This document shows positions 24,560-33,307 of a DNA stretch of 38,485 nucleotides, piece after piece. The notes under the pieces are model-generated. The model did not search any database. It saw only the letters and a program-made list of their open reading frames with translations, and was not told where the DNA came from. The translations under genes and the position numbers were made by a program. This DNA comes from Methanosarcinaceae archaeon (GTDB taxonomy: Archaea; Halobacteriota; Methanosarcinia; Methanosarcinales; Methanosarcinaceae): the NCBI GenBank assembly GCA_021106765.1, contig JAIOTO010000087.1:1-38485 (forward strand), written 5' to 3'. Position 1 is the stretch's first letter, and each line of letters begins with the position of its first letter.

Positions 24560-25671
24560 GTCTGCAAGATACTGTTATTGTTGTGATCCTGGGAATCACG
24601 GCCGAAACCTGGTACCTCTTTGAGGAGGCAGCGCCATATCTTTTCCTGGGATTTGGCATGGCTGCACTGCTGGATATGGTCGTGCCCGAGAGCAAGATCA
24701 TCAGCCATCTTGGTTCAAGTGCCGGGAAATTCAGGTCCGTGTTTAAGGCATCTCTTGCGGGAGTTCCAATGCCCCTTTGTTCCTGTGGGGTTATTCCTAC
24801 TGCAATGTCACTAAAAAAAAGGGGGGCCAGCAACGGTGCGACTGTCTCTTTCCTGATCTCCACACCTGAAACAGGCTTGGATTCCATTGCCATAACCTAT
24901 GCTCTCCTCGACCCTATAATGACAGTATTCAGACCTGTTGCAGCTTTTATCACGGCAATTGGTGCCGGTGTTGCAAATAACCTGTTGATCAGGGAGGAAA
25001 AGCTACAACCTTCGTTACAACCAATAACACTGTCATCTGCACCGCATGAACATGATATTAGTCCGGACTGTCTTTGCTGCGGTGAAAAAGGTTCCGAAAA
25101 GACAGGGACGATGCAGCAGATCGTAAGTGCCTTAAAATATGCCTATGTGGAACTGCTGGGGGATATCTCTAAATGGCTGGTTATCGGGCTTGTGCTCGCA
25201 GGCGTGATATCCTATGCGATCCCGGATGAATTTATCCGTACCTATCTGGGGGGTGGTGCTGTCTCGATGTTCCTGATGCTCCTGATCGGTATCCCCATGT
25301 ACATTTGTGCCACTGCATCCACCCCTCTTGCAGCAGCACTGATCGCAAAGGGCATGAGTCCCGGGACAGCCTTTGTTTTCCTGCTTGCGGGCCCCGCAAC
25401 GAACACTGCCACCATTACGGTGGTCGCAAAGTTTTTGGGAAAGCAGGTGGCGGTGGTGTATCTTGCATCTATTTCCATATTTGCACTGGGGTTCGGGCTC
25501 ATGCTGGATCTTATTTATTTCAAGATGGGGATCGAGGCAACATCCATTGTGGGGAGTGCCAGCGAAATACTGCCCCACGATGTGAAGACCTTCTTTGCGG
25601 TGGTACTGATCCTGTTCATGGGATATTCCCTGTACCGCAAGAGATGGGGCGTCGTTAAATGCGAATCATGA
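24556..25671 (+). CDS. Permease of the ArsP/SO_0444 family (metal or metalloid efflux)
   Basis: The 371-residue protein has eight or more hydrophobic segments and the duplicated permease signature. One copy is PMPLCSCGVIPTAMSLKKRGASNGATVSFLISTPETG; the other is CATASTPLAAALIAKGMSPGTAFVFLLAGPATN. A cytoplasmic loop holds HEHDISPDCLCCG, a likely metal-binding site. Relatives export copper, zinc or organoarsenicals. Its coupling to a CVC-type ArsR repressor supports a metal or metalloid efflux role at the cytoplasmic membrane. Confidence 0.9.
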   Translation: MSLQDTVIVVILGITAETWYLFEEAAPYLFLGFGMAALLDMVVPESKIISHLGSSAGKFRSVFKASLAGVPMPLCSCGVIPTAMSLKKRGASNGATVSFLISTPETGLDSIAITYALLDPIMTVFRPVAAFITAIGAGVANNLLIREEKLQPSLQPITLSSAPHEHDISPDCLCCGEKGSEKTGTMQQIVSALKYAYVELLGDISKWLVIGLVLAGVISYAIPDEFIRTYLGGGAVSMFLMLLIGIPMYICATASTPLAAALIAKGMSPGTAFVFLLAGPATNTATITVVAKFLGKQVAVVYLASISIFALGFGLMLDLIYFKMGIEATSIVGSASEILPHDVKTFFAVVLILFMGYSLYRKRWGVVKCES

Positions 25672-25730
25672 AGTGAAAGACCCATTATGAAAACAATCCT
25701 ATTATTCTTTTTCACACAACCTTAACTGCC

Positions 25731-25741
25731 AGGTGTCCACC
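25731..25741. repeat. Left inverted repeat before the Fic gene
   Basis: AGGTGTCCACC is the start of an 11-base perfect inverted repeat completed by GGTGGACACCT at 25757-25767 with a 15-base loop. Its first ten bases are also the exact reverse complement of 26702-26711 downstream of the gene. The elements therefore bracket the Fic gene like short terminal inverted repeats. Confidence 0.6.
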
Positions 25742-25756
25742 ATAAGTTACATCAAA

Positions 25757-25767
25757 GGTGGACACCT
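25757..25767. repeat. Inner copy of the inverted repeat, directly upstream of the Fic gene
   Basis: GGTGGACACCT pairs perfectly with 25731-25741. It ends 10 bases before the likely start codon and so could be an operator for the Fic gene. It also repeats in direct orientation at 26702-26712 (GTGGACACCTA). Confidence 0.55.
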
Positions 25768-25777
25768 ATTATGTGAT

Positions 25778-26680
25778 ATGTACGTCGAGAAACGAAAACA
25801 GGGAGACAAAACCAAATGCTACCTGACCCACTCCTACAAAATAAGGGGAAGGACAAGAAAGATACGGCGCTATCTTGGACTGAACCTGAGTGAGACAGAA
25901 ATAAATGCATGCAGGAAAGCAGCAGAAGTATCTATTCTTGAGGAATTGGATGCCAGAAAGGATCTGCTTAAGATTTCACTGACAAAAAAAGAGATCCTGA
26001 AACTGAATGAGTACGACAGCGACATACAGATCGTTCATCTGGACCCGCTGCAATGGCAGGTTTTCACTGAAACTTTCGTTTACAACACAAACGCTATCGA
26101 AGGTTCTACCGTATCATTCAATGAAGTCCATGCTATCCTTAAGAACAATACAAACCCCCGTACAGATGATGAACTGGAATCAATTGGTGTTGCAGAAGCA
26201 GTGGAATACGTCAGGAACACAGGGGAGGATATGTCTCTTTCTCTCATACTGAAACTCCATGGAATGTGTTTCGGGGGGAGCAAAAGCTTTGCGGGAAAAT
26301 TGCGGGATGTGGAGGTTATCATAAGGGATGGACGGGGAATGATCGTACATCAGGGTATCCCGGTCAGTGAAATTGAAAGGGAACTCACTGAATTGGCTGT
26401 CTGGTACAACGAGAATAGGGATGAAGTAAAACCCCTTCTTCTTGCAGCAATAGTGCACAATCAGTTCGAGTACATCCACCCGTTCGAAGACGGCAACGGC
26501 AGAGTCGGGCGGTTGTTATTGAACTATGCCCTCCTGCAACAGGAATATCCACCGATAAACATTCTCCTTGAAGACAGGAGCAAATACTACGAATGCCTCC
26601 GGTTGTACTCACAGGAAAATAATCTGGAAAGCACTCTTGAACTTTTGGTCGATCAGTATTCCAAAGGGTTGACCGGGTGA
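25778..26680 (+). CDS. Fic-domain protein (probable AMP-transferase)
   Basis: The 300-residue protein has the Fic motif HPFEDGNGRVGR with catalytic His234, preceded by the flap region (KLRDVEVIIRDGRGMIVHQGIP). An intact inhibitory motif TNAIEGS lies N-terminal to it (about 104-110), so this is a class II, self-inhibited enzyme. The first 80 residues are basic (KIRGRTRKIRRYLG) and may bind nucleic acid. Fic proteins usually attach AMP to target hydroxyls and can act as toxins or signalling enzymes. I use ATG 25778 because the upstream GTG start lies inside the inverted repeat. The gene is flanked by short inverted repeats, which hints at past mobility. Confidence 0.9.
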   Translation: MYVEKRKQGDKTKCYLTHSYKIRGRTRKIRRYLGLNLSETEINACRKAAEVSILEELDARKDLLKISLTKKEILKLNEYDSDIQIVHLDPLQWQVFTETFVYNTNAIEGSTVSFNEVHAILKNNTNPRTDDELESIGVAEAVEYVRNTGEDMSLSLILKLHGMCFGGSKSFAGKLRDVEVIIRDGRGMIVHQGIPVSEIERELTELAVWYNENRDEVKPLLLAAIVHNQFEYIHPFEDGNGRVGRLLLNYALLQQEYPPINILLEDRSKYYECLRLYSQENNLESTLELLVDQYSKGLTG

Positions 26681-26701
26681 CCACCCGGCTCGCATGATAG
26701 A

Positions 26702-26712
26702 GTGGACACCTA
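26702..26712. repeat. Right repeat after the Fic gene
   Basis: GTGGACACCTA lies 21 bases after the Fic stop. Bases 26702-26711 are the exact reverse complement of 25731-25740, and all 11 bases repeat 25758-25768 directly. No target-site duplication is evident next to it and no transposase is present. Confidence 0.55.
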
Positions 26713-26778
26713 CGAAATAATATTTATATCAATTGTGACAATGTAACTATTACCAGAATGAACCAGTGTAAGCCCCGA

Positions 26779-27864
26779 TCATTCAATATACCGATCAAGA
26801 AACACAGCAACCACCAGATCCACATACCCCATCACGATCTCCACGATATGGGGAGTGAGTCTCATTTCGATATATGCGGCCAGGAAAAGTAATGCGATAG
26901 CCAGACCCAGTATTTTCCACAGGTATGCGGACCGCAAATAGCTTTTTGTGATGGTACTGATCCGCATACCATCTTTCCTGATATGATCCACACTCTCACC
27001 CAGGAACAGTCCTTCCCGCAGGACGATGTCTGACTGTGTACGGGCAAACCGATATCCAAGTGCTGTGACCAGGAATAGTACAGGGAACTCTATGATACCG
27101 TGAGGTAACAGGGAGATCAGGAAATATGCAAGGTTGTAGAAAAGTCCGGTCGGTATACCTGCGACCCCGGCTATCTGGAATCCTGAAAGTCCTCCGTTGA
27201 ACGTAAAGAAAGCGAGAAGTATCCCTACAAGGGAGCCGTTTGCCATCATCACCAGTACTGGTACGGTGTACGGGATTATGGAGGCAAATGTCCTGTAATC
27301 ATTCCGGGTATACCCGCAGACATTCCATATTGAGGTCGGACAGGCAGCTTCTTCATCCTTTTCAGGTTTTGGGGATACGTCCAGGCACTCGCTCTGATAT
27401 TCATGGGGGGACTCATCCTGATATTTGGAAAGTTCGGGCTTGAACACGAGTGCCACCCGGCGCATCAGTCTGTATAATGGAGAGAAAAGCCGTTCTATTC
27501 TGCAAGAGACATTAGCATACACGGGATGCCGCAAGCGCAGTACCATCTCCTCATACAATACCCTGTGAATGCAAAGGAACAGACCGGTACCTGCAGATGC
27601 GGTAAAGGCTGCGATGGAATTAAAAATAAAGACAGCCCATAGGGGGTCGGTGTATCTGGCGCCAAGTTCAACCTTGGCTGTAGCGGTCTGTGCAGTTGTG
27701 ACTATCGCCTCGTTGAGGACCTGTGGCTGTGAGAATATAGTCATGAGCAAGTATGTCACCATACTTCCCACAAAAGCAATGGCCGCAAAGGATGCAAAGA
27801 CCTTTACGGACCAGTTCATCTCCTGCCAGCCAATACGCAGCAGAGTATCATCTTCTTGTTGCAT
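26779..27864 (-). CDS. SpoIIM/DUF95-like integral membrane protein
   Basis: The 361-residue protein has about six hydrophobic segments. The second half contains GIPTGLFYNLAYFLISLLPHGIIEFPVLFLVTALGYR, the PHGxxE-containing core of the stage II sporulation protein M family found widely in archaea. A polar loop of about 75 residues (FKPELSKYQDESPHEYQSE...) separates the halves. The family has no assigned function in archaea, although links to membrane remodelling have been proposed. A TATA-like CATTATAAC about 25 bases upstream suggests a leaderless start. It is 29 bases downstream of hisG on the same strand. Confidence 0.75.
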   Translation of the reverse strand: MQQEDDTLLRIGWQEMNWSVKVFASFAAIAFVGSMVTYLLMTIFSQPQVLNEAIVTTAQTATAKVELGARYTDPLWAVFIFNSIAAFTASAGTGLFLCIHRVLYEEMVLRLRHPVYANVSCRIERLFSPLYRLMRRVALVFKPELSKYQDESPHEYQSECLDVSPKPEKDEEAACPTSIWNVCGYTRNDYRTFASIIPYTVPVLVMMANGSLVGILLAFFTFNGGLSGFQIAGVAGIPTGLFYNLAYFLISLLPHGIIEFPVLFLVTALGYRFARTQSDIVLREGLFLGESVDHIRKDGMRISTITKSYLRSAYLWKILGLAIALLFLAAYIEMRLTPHIVEIVMGYVDLVVAVFLDRYIE

Positions 27865-27893
27865 GGAGAGGGATAGGAGGGGTGTTATAATGG

Positions 27894-28784
27894 TTAATGT
27901 ACGATCTTTGAGATATCGAGTTCGAGAATATCCTCTGCTCCCAGATCCTTGAGCTTTGGGATGAGAATGTTGATCTCACTCTTGTCCATCACGGTCTCCA
28001 CAGCATAGTAATCGGAATTGTACAGCTGGGATACCGTTGGTCGTTTCATGGATGGCAGTGCTTCGATCACATCATCCAGTTTGTCGGCAGGCACGTTCAT
28101 ATCGATGAGCACCTTGCCGCGCGCCTCGATCACCGCCAGTAGCAATGTCTTGATCTCTTCGATCTCTTTTCTTTTGACAGGGTCCTTCCAGCTTTCTTTG
28201 TTAGCTATAAGTTTTGAGGAGGACTCGAGCATCACATCAACGATCTTCAAGCCATTCTTTCGAAGTGTGGATCCGGTTTCGGTCAGGTCCACTACCACAT
28301 CCATAAGATCGGGCACCTTCGCTTCGGTAGCACCGTATGAGAAATGTATGTCCACCGGGATACCAAGTCCATCAAAGAAGTCCTTTGTGATATTGGGATA
28401 TTCGGTGGTCACCCGGCTCCCTGGTTTGATATCCTTTGCACTTTCGATATCACTGTCCTGTGGTACTGCAATAACGATCTTGACAATGCCGGCTCCCTGT
28501 TTGCTATAAGGTAGGTCTGCGACCTCTACCACGTCGGAGTTGGATTCAATGACCCAGTCCCAGCCTGATATTCCCAGATCAAAATATCCCTCATGGATAT
28601 AAGTGGGTATTTCCTGAGGGCGTAGGATCTTGATCTTTCTGATCCTCGGATCGTTGGTTGTGGGATTATACTCACGCGCTGTCTTCTTGATCTCAAGATT
28701 TGCCTGCTTGAACAAAAGCAGGGTCTGCTCTTCTAAACTGCCTTTTGGGATTGTTATGTCTATCATTTTATCACTGCTTATCAT
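27894..28784 (-). CDS. hisG: ATP phosphoribosyltransferase, long form (HisG)
   Basis: The enzyme joins ATP and PRPP in the first step of histidine synthesis. At 296 residues it is the long form that carries its own C-terminal ACT-like regulatory domain (about 220-296) and needs no HisZ partner. The catalytic part shows IPKGSLEEQT, the ligand-binding GYFDLGISGWDWV, VTTEYPNITKDFF and the PRPP-binding loop DVVVDLTETGSTLRKNGL. Feedback inhibition by histidine is known for this form. The protein could start at the internal Met7 (28766), which matches the usual N-terminus better. Confidence 0.95.
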   Translation of the reverse strand: MISSDKMIDITIPKGSLEEQTLLLFKQANLEIKKTAREYNPTTNDPRIRKIKILRPQEIPTYIHEGYFDLGISGWDWVIESNSDVVEVADLPYSKQGAGIVKIVIAVPQDSDIESAKDIKPGSRVTTEYPNITKDFFDGLGIPVDIHFSYGATEAKVPDLMDVVVDLTETGSTLRKNGLKIVDVMLESSSKLIANKESWKDPVKRKEIEEIKTLLLAVIEARGKVLIDMNVPADKLDDVIEALPSMKRPTVSQLYNSDYYAVETVMDKSEINILIPKLKDLGAEDILELDISKIVH

Positions 28785-28947
28785 TGTTTAACATGAATTT
28801 AATTGTTTATTATTGGATCATACTCTTCAAATTGTGATAGAGGATTTTCGAAATTTCGATGATCTTATAAATCGATGAGTTAAAATATGTTAATCTATTA
28901 TAATATATTAGTTTGTTCTGTCGATAGATGTAATGAGAGGCCAAGAT

Positions 28948-29691
28948 ATGAGAATACAAACCGGAGTCGAAGGATTTGATGAGCTGGTACAGGGAGGTAT
29001 ACTTTCAGAGAGGGTGTATCTCTTAAGTGGTCCGCCCGGGAGCGGGAAAACGACGTTTGGTATTCAGTTTCTGGCCCAGGGTGCGGCTCTGGGGGAAGTG
29101 GGATTGTACGTGACACTGACGGAGAGTCCACAGAATATCATTGATGATATGTCTAACTATGCGTTGAACGTAAATACGCTCATCAAAATGAAGAAACTGC
29201 TCTTCGCTGATCTAGGACCCAGAATGGAGTATGGGTATATGGATGATCTGCATCATGTCATCAGTCCGGATTATGATGTAGGGCATGCTTCTGTGGAAGG
29301 TGAGGCCCCGTCCCCTGCAATGGTGTTCAAGGATATCGCTGCATATGTTTCAGAATACAATATCAAGAGACTTGTGATCGATTCGGTATCTTCCATCCGC
29401 TTTACCACACGGGACAGGACCCTGGAAGAAAAGGAGATAAGTCGTTTCATCAGGAATTTAAAACGGATTGGCTGTACTACGATCCTGCTTTCCGAAATGA
29501 CTGATCCTAATGCATATTCAACGGAACAGTTCGCAACACATGGTGTATTCTTCCTTCATAATTTCCTCTACGACAAGACAATGACACGTGCCCTGCAGAT
29601 AATCAAGATGAGGGGGACGAAGCATGATTGCAACATGTTTAGCGTCGAGTTCACGGAAAGGGGATTGAAAGTAACAGGTCGTCTGGATTAA
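28948..29691 (+). CDS. KaiC-like RecA-superfamily ATPase, single domain
   Basis: The 247-residue ATPase begins MRIQTGVEGFDELVQGG, the usual KaiC/RadA-like start. It has Walker A GPPGSGKTT, the catalytic glutamate stretch TLTESPQ, Walker B RLVIDSVSSI and the C-terminal SVEFTERGLKVTGRL. Single-domain KaiC homologues are abundant in methanogens, mostly without known function; some regulate gas vesicles, motility or signalling. An in-frame ATG 15 bases upstream is an alternative start. It is followed 15 bases later by a small gene on the same strand that may be a partner. Confidence 0.87.
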   Translation: MRIQTGVEGFDELVQGGILSERVYLLSGPPGSGKTTFGIQFLAQGAALGEVGLYVTLTESPQNIIDDMSNYALNVNTLIKMKKLLFADLGPRMEYGYMDDLHHVISPDYDVGHASVEGEAPSPAMVFKDIAAYVSEYNIKRLVIDSVSSIRFTTRDRTLEEKEISRFIRNLKRIGCTTILLSEMTDPNAYSTEQFATHGVFFLHNFLYDKTMTRALQIIKMRGTKHDCNMFSVEFTERGLKVTGRLD

Positions 29692-29706
29692 TGGTTGGGT
29701 TAACCG

Positions 29707-30198
29707 ATGCTGGATGGGTTCAAGAAAAATAAGAATGAAGTAGTCTTTGATAAGTCGAAGAAGGCCGAGATCATAAAAAAAGCCTATGAACTGGGCTTTG
29801 AGGTTGGATACCATAAACACTCTGAGATTGGATGGGTAAAGATAAATTATTCAAAACTGGATGATCTGTCCAAAAATTCCGGTCTGGGAGACCTTGCATA
29901 CACTAATTACAAAAAAGGCAAGGAAGAAGGTATCCTGTCCCGGGAGAAAGGTCTGACGATTGGTTCACAGACATCTGGCTCCTCGGATTCTGCGCCCCTG
30001 TCCATACCGTATGAACAGGTCACTGAGGAGAAGATCGGTTCCGGTTTCAAACGAGAACAGGTAAATCAGGATCGTGTCGATGCCCCGGTCAAACAACCGG
30101 AGTTACTGGATCTGCCAGCAGCCACTTCTCTGACAAAGGCCATCGACAGACCATCCAATATAAACGGGTTCAAGCCACTCATGCGTCACAATAAGTGA
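29707..30198 (+). CDS. Hypothetical protein coupled to the KaiC-like ATPase
   Basis: The 163-residue protein is not recognised. Its N-terminal 75 residues look folded and charged: KKAEIIKKAYELGFEVGYHKHSEIGWVKINYSKLDDLSKNSG, then a helix ending KGKEEGILSREKG. The remaining 85 residues are polar and low in hydrophobics (SQTSGSSDSAPLSIP), and probably disordered. The N-terminal sequence suggests a small helical domain. Its gene starts 15 bases after the ATPase stop, so the two are likely an operon and the protein may be an adaptor or target of the ATPase. Confidence 0.65.
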   Translation: MLDGFKKNKNEVVFDKSKKAEIIKKAYELGFEVGYHKHSEIGWVKINYSKLDDLSKNSGLGDLAYTNYKKGKEEGILSREKGLTIGSQTSGSSDSAPLSIPYEQVTEEKIGSGFKREQVNQDRVDAPVKQPELLDLPAATSLTKAIDRPSNINGFKPLMRHNK

Positions 30199-30204
30199 TA
30201 ACGA

Positions 30205-31245
30205 TCAGATTTCAATGAACCCCGAAGCCATAAACCTTTGATTCTCATCCAGATTAGTTAAGATAAATCGATCCTGGGTATTGTAAGCGATTTCCTTTGA
30301 TCCTGTGAGATACAGGATACACTGCGATCCTGGTCCGGTCCTTTCAACCTTGTCCCCATCCACAGTGATCGTTTCCACACGCATTGGTGCGGACTGGAGT
30401 CCTACAAAGATATGAGTTACATCGTCTCTGGCGATTCCCTTTGAGAAAGGTGAGAGGGTACAGTTCAGCGTTAGTGACATGGACACTATTTCTTCATTGG
30501 AGAGCACGAATCCTCTGTCAATATTCTTTGACTGGATGTTCTTGAGGGCCAGCCCGACACGTGAACCTGTGGGTGCGCTCTTTACATCCACATCGTGCAT
30601 CTGTATCGAACGGATCTCCGCAGGCTTGTTCGCAGGGTAAGCGTTCATCTTATCCTTTGCATGTATCGTTCGGTGGGTGACCACACCGAGGACAACGCAT
30701 CCGATGCCTGTCACGTTGAAGGACTGATCTACCATGACCCTGGCTGGTTGATCATTGTTTTGTTGAAGTTCCTCGTCCACAATCTCGCTTAGATCGAAGA
30801 CCATCTCTTTGAGTTCATCCATACCTTCAAAGGATGTCGTGGACACGGCTATATACTCCCAGTTCTGCATACAGGTGTCTGCGGTGATCTTTTTTATAGT
30901 GTTCTGTAATTCATCTAAGGCATACGGGTAGGTGGCATCTGATTTGGTCAGGACGAAGATGCCGTGTTTATATCCCAGCAGGTCCAGTGCCACCAGACAT
31001 TCACCGGTGTATGCATCCGGTCCTTCGGGAGGGATGCATACCAGTGCTATATCCGAAAGGTTAAGAGCTGTTAGCAGAGGTTTAATTGATGTCGGATAGC
31101 CGGTTGCATCGATCGTGGTCAGCACATGGCCACTCTTGGCGAACTCATACATGGTAATATCCGCGACAGTGCCCTTTTCTCCAAGTTTTGCGGCAAGTGT
31201 CGTTCTTCCGCTTTTTTCGCTTCCGATGATTGTGATCTTTGTCAT
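30205..31245 (-). CDS. SelB-like translation factor with degenerate GTPase domain (aSelBL type)
   Basis: The 346-residue EF1A/SelB-related protein has three domains and lacks the SelB C-terminal mRNA-binding domain. The G1 loop reads GSEKSGRTT instead of GxxxxGK(S/T), G3 is IDATGYP instead of DxPGH, and G4 is retained as TKSD. Domains 2 and 3 follow (VTGIGCVVLGVV, then FSKGIARDDVTHIFVGLQ and CILYL). A family of such SelB-like proteins is known in methanogens that lack selenocysteine, with no proven function; pyrrolysyl-tRNA delivery has been suggested but is doubtful. GGGAG precedes the ATG. It lies downstream of the RNA ligase. Confidence 0.88.
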   Translation of the reverse strand: MTKITIIGSEKSGRTTLAAKLGEKGTVADITMYEFAKSGHVLTTIDATGYPTSIKPLLTALNLSDIALVCIPPEGPDAYTGECLVALDLLGYKHGIFVLTKSDATYPYALDELQNTIKKITADTCMQNWEYIAVSTTSFEGMDELKEMVFDLSEIVDEELQQNNDQPARVMVDQSFNVTGIGCVVLGVVTHRTIHAKDKMNAYPANKPAEIRSIQMHDVDVKSAPTGSRVGLALKNIQSKNIDRGFVLSNEEIVSMSLTLNCTLSPFSKGIARDDVTHIFVGLQSAPMRVETITVDGDKVERTGPGSQCILYLTGSKEIAYNTQDRFILTNLDENQRFMASGFIEI

Positions 31246-31317
31246 AGGTACTCCCTTCTGTACTCAAATATCTTTTAACATATATGTATTGTTGAGATGT
31301 TTATGGTACCGTTGAGG

Positions 31318-32484
31318 TTACCACAGGTCCCCTTTTAAAATGGCATCGGTCTTATCGTTCGTACTCCGGTTCGGTTTTTTGATACTGAGCAGATACTCAT
31401 CACCGATCCTCTTCGGTGCGCTGAAAATGGCATCAACACCCAGTCTTCTGAGATATTCCTTGAACTTGTCTACCGTATCAAGGTCTCGCACCCGGATCTG
31501 GACATTATCGGCTATCCGTTCCCCCTCACCGATATGGCGGATGGTATCCATCATTGGATAGATTATACTTTTTCCCAGACGAAGACATCGTTCGTCAAGC
31601 TGCTGTGTTCCCTCGTTCCATTCAACAGCCTGGAACCCCTCGCGTACGACCCTGGAGAACAAATAATCCCGACCCACTTCGTTGTAGAACTTGAACGCAT
31701 GCCGCAGGTCTCCACAATTACTCTGGGAGCATGTATATTTGATGGGTGGCACGATCATCTCAGGATCTTTGATCATCACTCCCTCATGTTCTATTGCTCC
31801 TAAGTCCTGTATGATTTGCTGGATCTTCTCCGGTGCAACATCCGTGGAAAACTCTCCAAAATGATGGACCTGGGTGAAGTTGTACTCACTGGCAAGTCTC
31901 CGCCTCTCTTTGATAGGGTAAGGTTCACCTGTTCCTTTTTTGCGTATATCGAATACAAAGAATTCAAGGGATTCGATATCATAGATATCCTTTGGAACGT
32001 ATGGGTTGTCCGGTCCAACCATTTCCCCATGCAGAACAAGGTCTGGATGGTCATGGAAGAAACTGGCATCCAGCAGGGTCTTGGCCTTTTCGGTAGAGTA
32101 CGGACAGATATAGCCGCTGCGTGTGATGGCTACAGGATGGTCATCAATACTAACCACCCGTATGTTGTAGCCGTTCATCTTTTCCTCAACAACAACAGAA
32201 TCTATCGTTGAAAAATGATTATGAACCGCCGGCTCAAGCAACATTGCCCGGCGGATCTTGGGGAATCCTCTGATCAGTTCAAAGTTCCCGTTCCTTTGGT
32301 ACAGCACACTTCCATTTTGGATGCCCGCTACGGTCGTATCGAACCGGAAAAGATGTTGGTATTCTCCCCAGTTCTGTCGAATATCTCTTTTATCGACAAG
32401 TTCCTGGAGTCTGGAATGCGGCATGTTAAGATATTCTGCCGCCCCATCCAGTACAACATCAGTTTTGGAGTCTAGCGTGTGCAT
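31318..32484 (-). CDS. ATP-dependent RNA ligase, archaeal Rnl3 family
   Basis: The 388-residue nucleotidyltransferase has motif I EKMNGYN (Lys102 the AMP-accepting residue), motif III-like LEFFVFDIRKKG, LHGEMVGPDN, and motif IV EGVMIKDP, followed by a C-terminal dimerisation region typical of the Pab1020/MthRnl group. Those enzymes adenylate RNA 5'-phosphates and can circularise single-stranded RNA. The N-terminal 70 residues form the small beta domain of that group. The gene begins 7 bases after the stop of the last CBS-domain gene, implying co-transcription with it; the start has no obvious ribosome site. Confidence 0.92.
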   Translation of the reverse strand: MHTLDSKTDVVLDGAAEYLNMPHSRLQELVDKRDIRQNWGEYQHLFRFDTTVAGIQNGSVLYQRNGNFELIRGFPKIRRAMLLEPAVHNHFSTIDSVVVEEKMNGYNIRVVSIDDHPVAITRSGYICPYSTEKAKTLLDASFFHDHPDLVLHGEMVGPDNPYVPKDIYDIESLEFFVFDIRKKGTGEPYPIKERRRLASEYNFTQVHHFGEFSTDVAPEKIQQIIQDLGAIEHEGVMIKDPEMIVPPIKYTCSQSNCGDLRHAFKFYNEVGRDYLFSRVVREGFQAVEWNEGTQQLDERCLRLGKSIIYPMMDTIRHIGEGERIADNVQIRVRDLDTVDKFKEYLRRLGVDAIFSAPKRIGDEYLLSIKKPNRSTNDKTDAILKGDLW

Positions 32485-32491
32485 ATTTCGT

Positions 32492-33268
32492 TTACTGGCT
32501 CAGGGTATTGACAAGACTCCTTCTTGTGATAAAGCCGACCAGCTCCTCTTCAAGGTTCATGACAGGTACCCCTCCAATGTTCTTGTCAAGCATCATCTTG
32601 ACAACATCGGATATCTGTGCATTGCTGTAGACCGTCTCAACACCCCTCTTCATGATATCCTCTACGATGAGGTTCTTGATCCGGGAATCTTGCTGATTCC
32701 CTGCTACAACATCCCTGAAGGCACGCATGGCTTTTGCAATATCCTGTTCCGTGACCATGCCTATCAGTTTGTTATTTTCTATGACAGGGAACCGTCCCAT
32801 ATTGTTGTCCAGGATAAGATGCCTAACATGACTGACACGATCTGCGGGACTAACGACCACAGGTTTCTTGTTCATCACTTCAGCTGCGTATCCTACAAAT
32901 TTCATGTTCTCCAGAACTTCTTGTGGGGTGATCCATCCCACGATATTTTCATTATCACTCACCATGAGGATACTATTGTTCTTTGCCATCAGTGTCATGG
33001 CATCACCAATATCGGTGTCGGGAAGTACCTTCACAAAATTATCTGAGACAGCGGTTGCCACATGCAGTGAGGATGCCGGTTTTGCACCTTTCTTACGTGA
33101 CCCGAGTTCTTTTGTCAGGTCCCTCATGGTCAGCACACCCAAAAGATTATGGTCATGCGTTACAAGAAGACGGCGTGTGTCGTTCTTCTCCATCACATCC
33201 AGTGCGTGGGATATCGTATCTGATTTATCAATCTTAGTTGGCTGTACCATTATATCTTTGACTTGCAT
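32492..33268 (-). CDS. Four-CBS-domain protein (fifth of five in a row)
   Basis: The protein of about 258 residues consists only of CBS repeats: [23 protein letters not shown]..., then [13 protein letters not shown]..., [21 protein letters not shown]... and [21 protein letters not shown].... CBS pairs bind adenine nucleotides or related ligands and regulate partners. No catalytic or DNA-binding domain is fused. The start is ATG 33268, 8 bases after AGGAG; two upstream in-frame starts lie too close to that site. It directly precedes the RNA ligase gene. Confidence 0.9.
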   Translation of the reverse strand: MQVKDIMVQPTKIDKSDTISHALDVMEKNDTRRLLVTHDHNLLGVLTMRDLTKELGSRKKGAKPASSLHVATAVSDNFVKVLPDTDIGDAMTLMAKNNSILMVSDNENIVGWITPQEVLENMKFVGYAAEVMNKKPVVVSPADRVSHVRHLILDNNMGRFPVIENNKLIGMVTEQDIAKAMRAFRDVVAGNQQDSRIKNLIVEDIMKRGVETVYSNAQISDVVKMMLDKNIGGVPVMNLEEELVGFITRRSLVNTLSQ

Positions 33269-33307
33269 ATTCATCACTCCTAAAAAGACTTATAGATCGA
33301 TATTTCC

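Noticed and set aside
24435-25578. Minus-strand ORFs opposite the ArsR and permease genes
   Set aside because: They are shadows of the permease reading frame and have no ribosome site or family motif.
25733-25777. Upstream GTG start for the Fic protein
   Set aside because: It lies inside the perfect inverted repeat, has no ribosome site, and the extra 15 residues are not expected for the family, whose members begin near MYVEKR.
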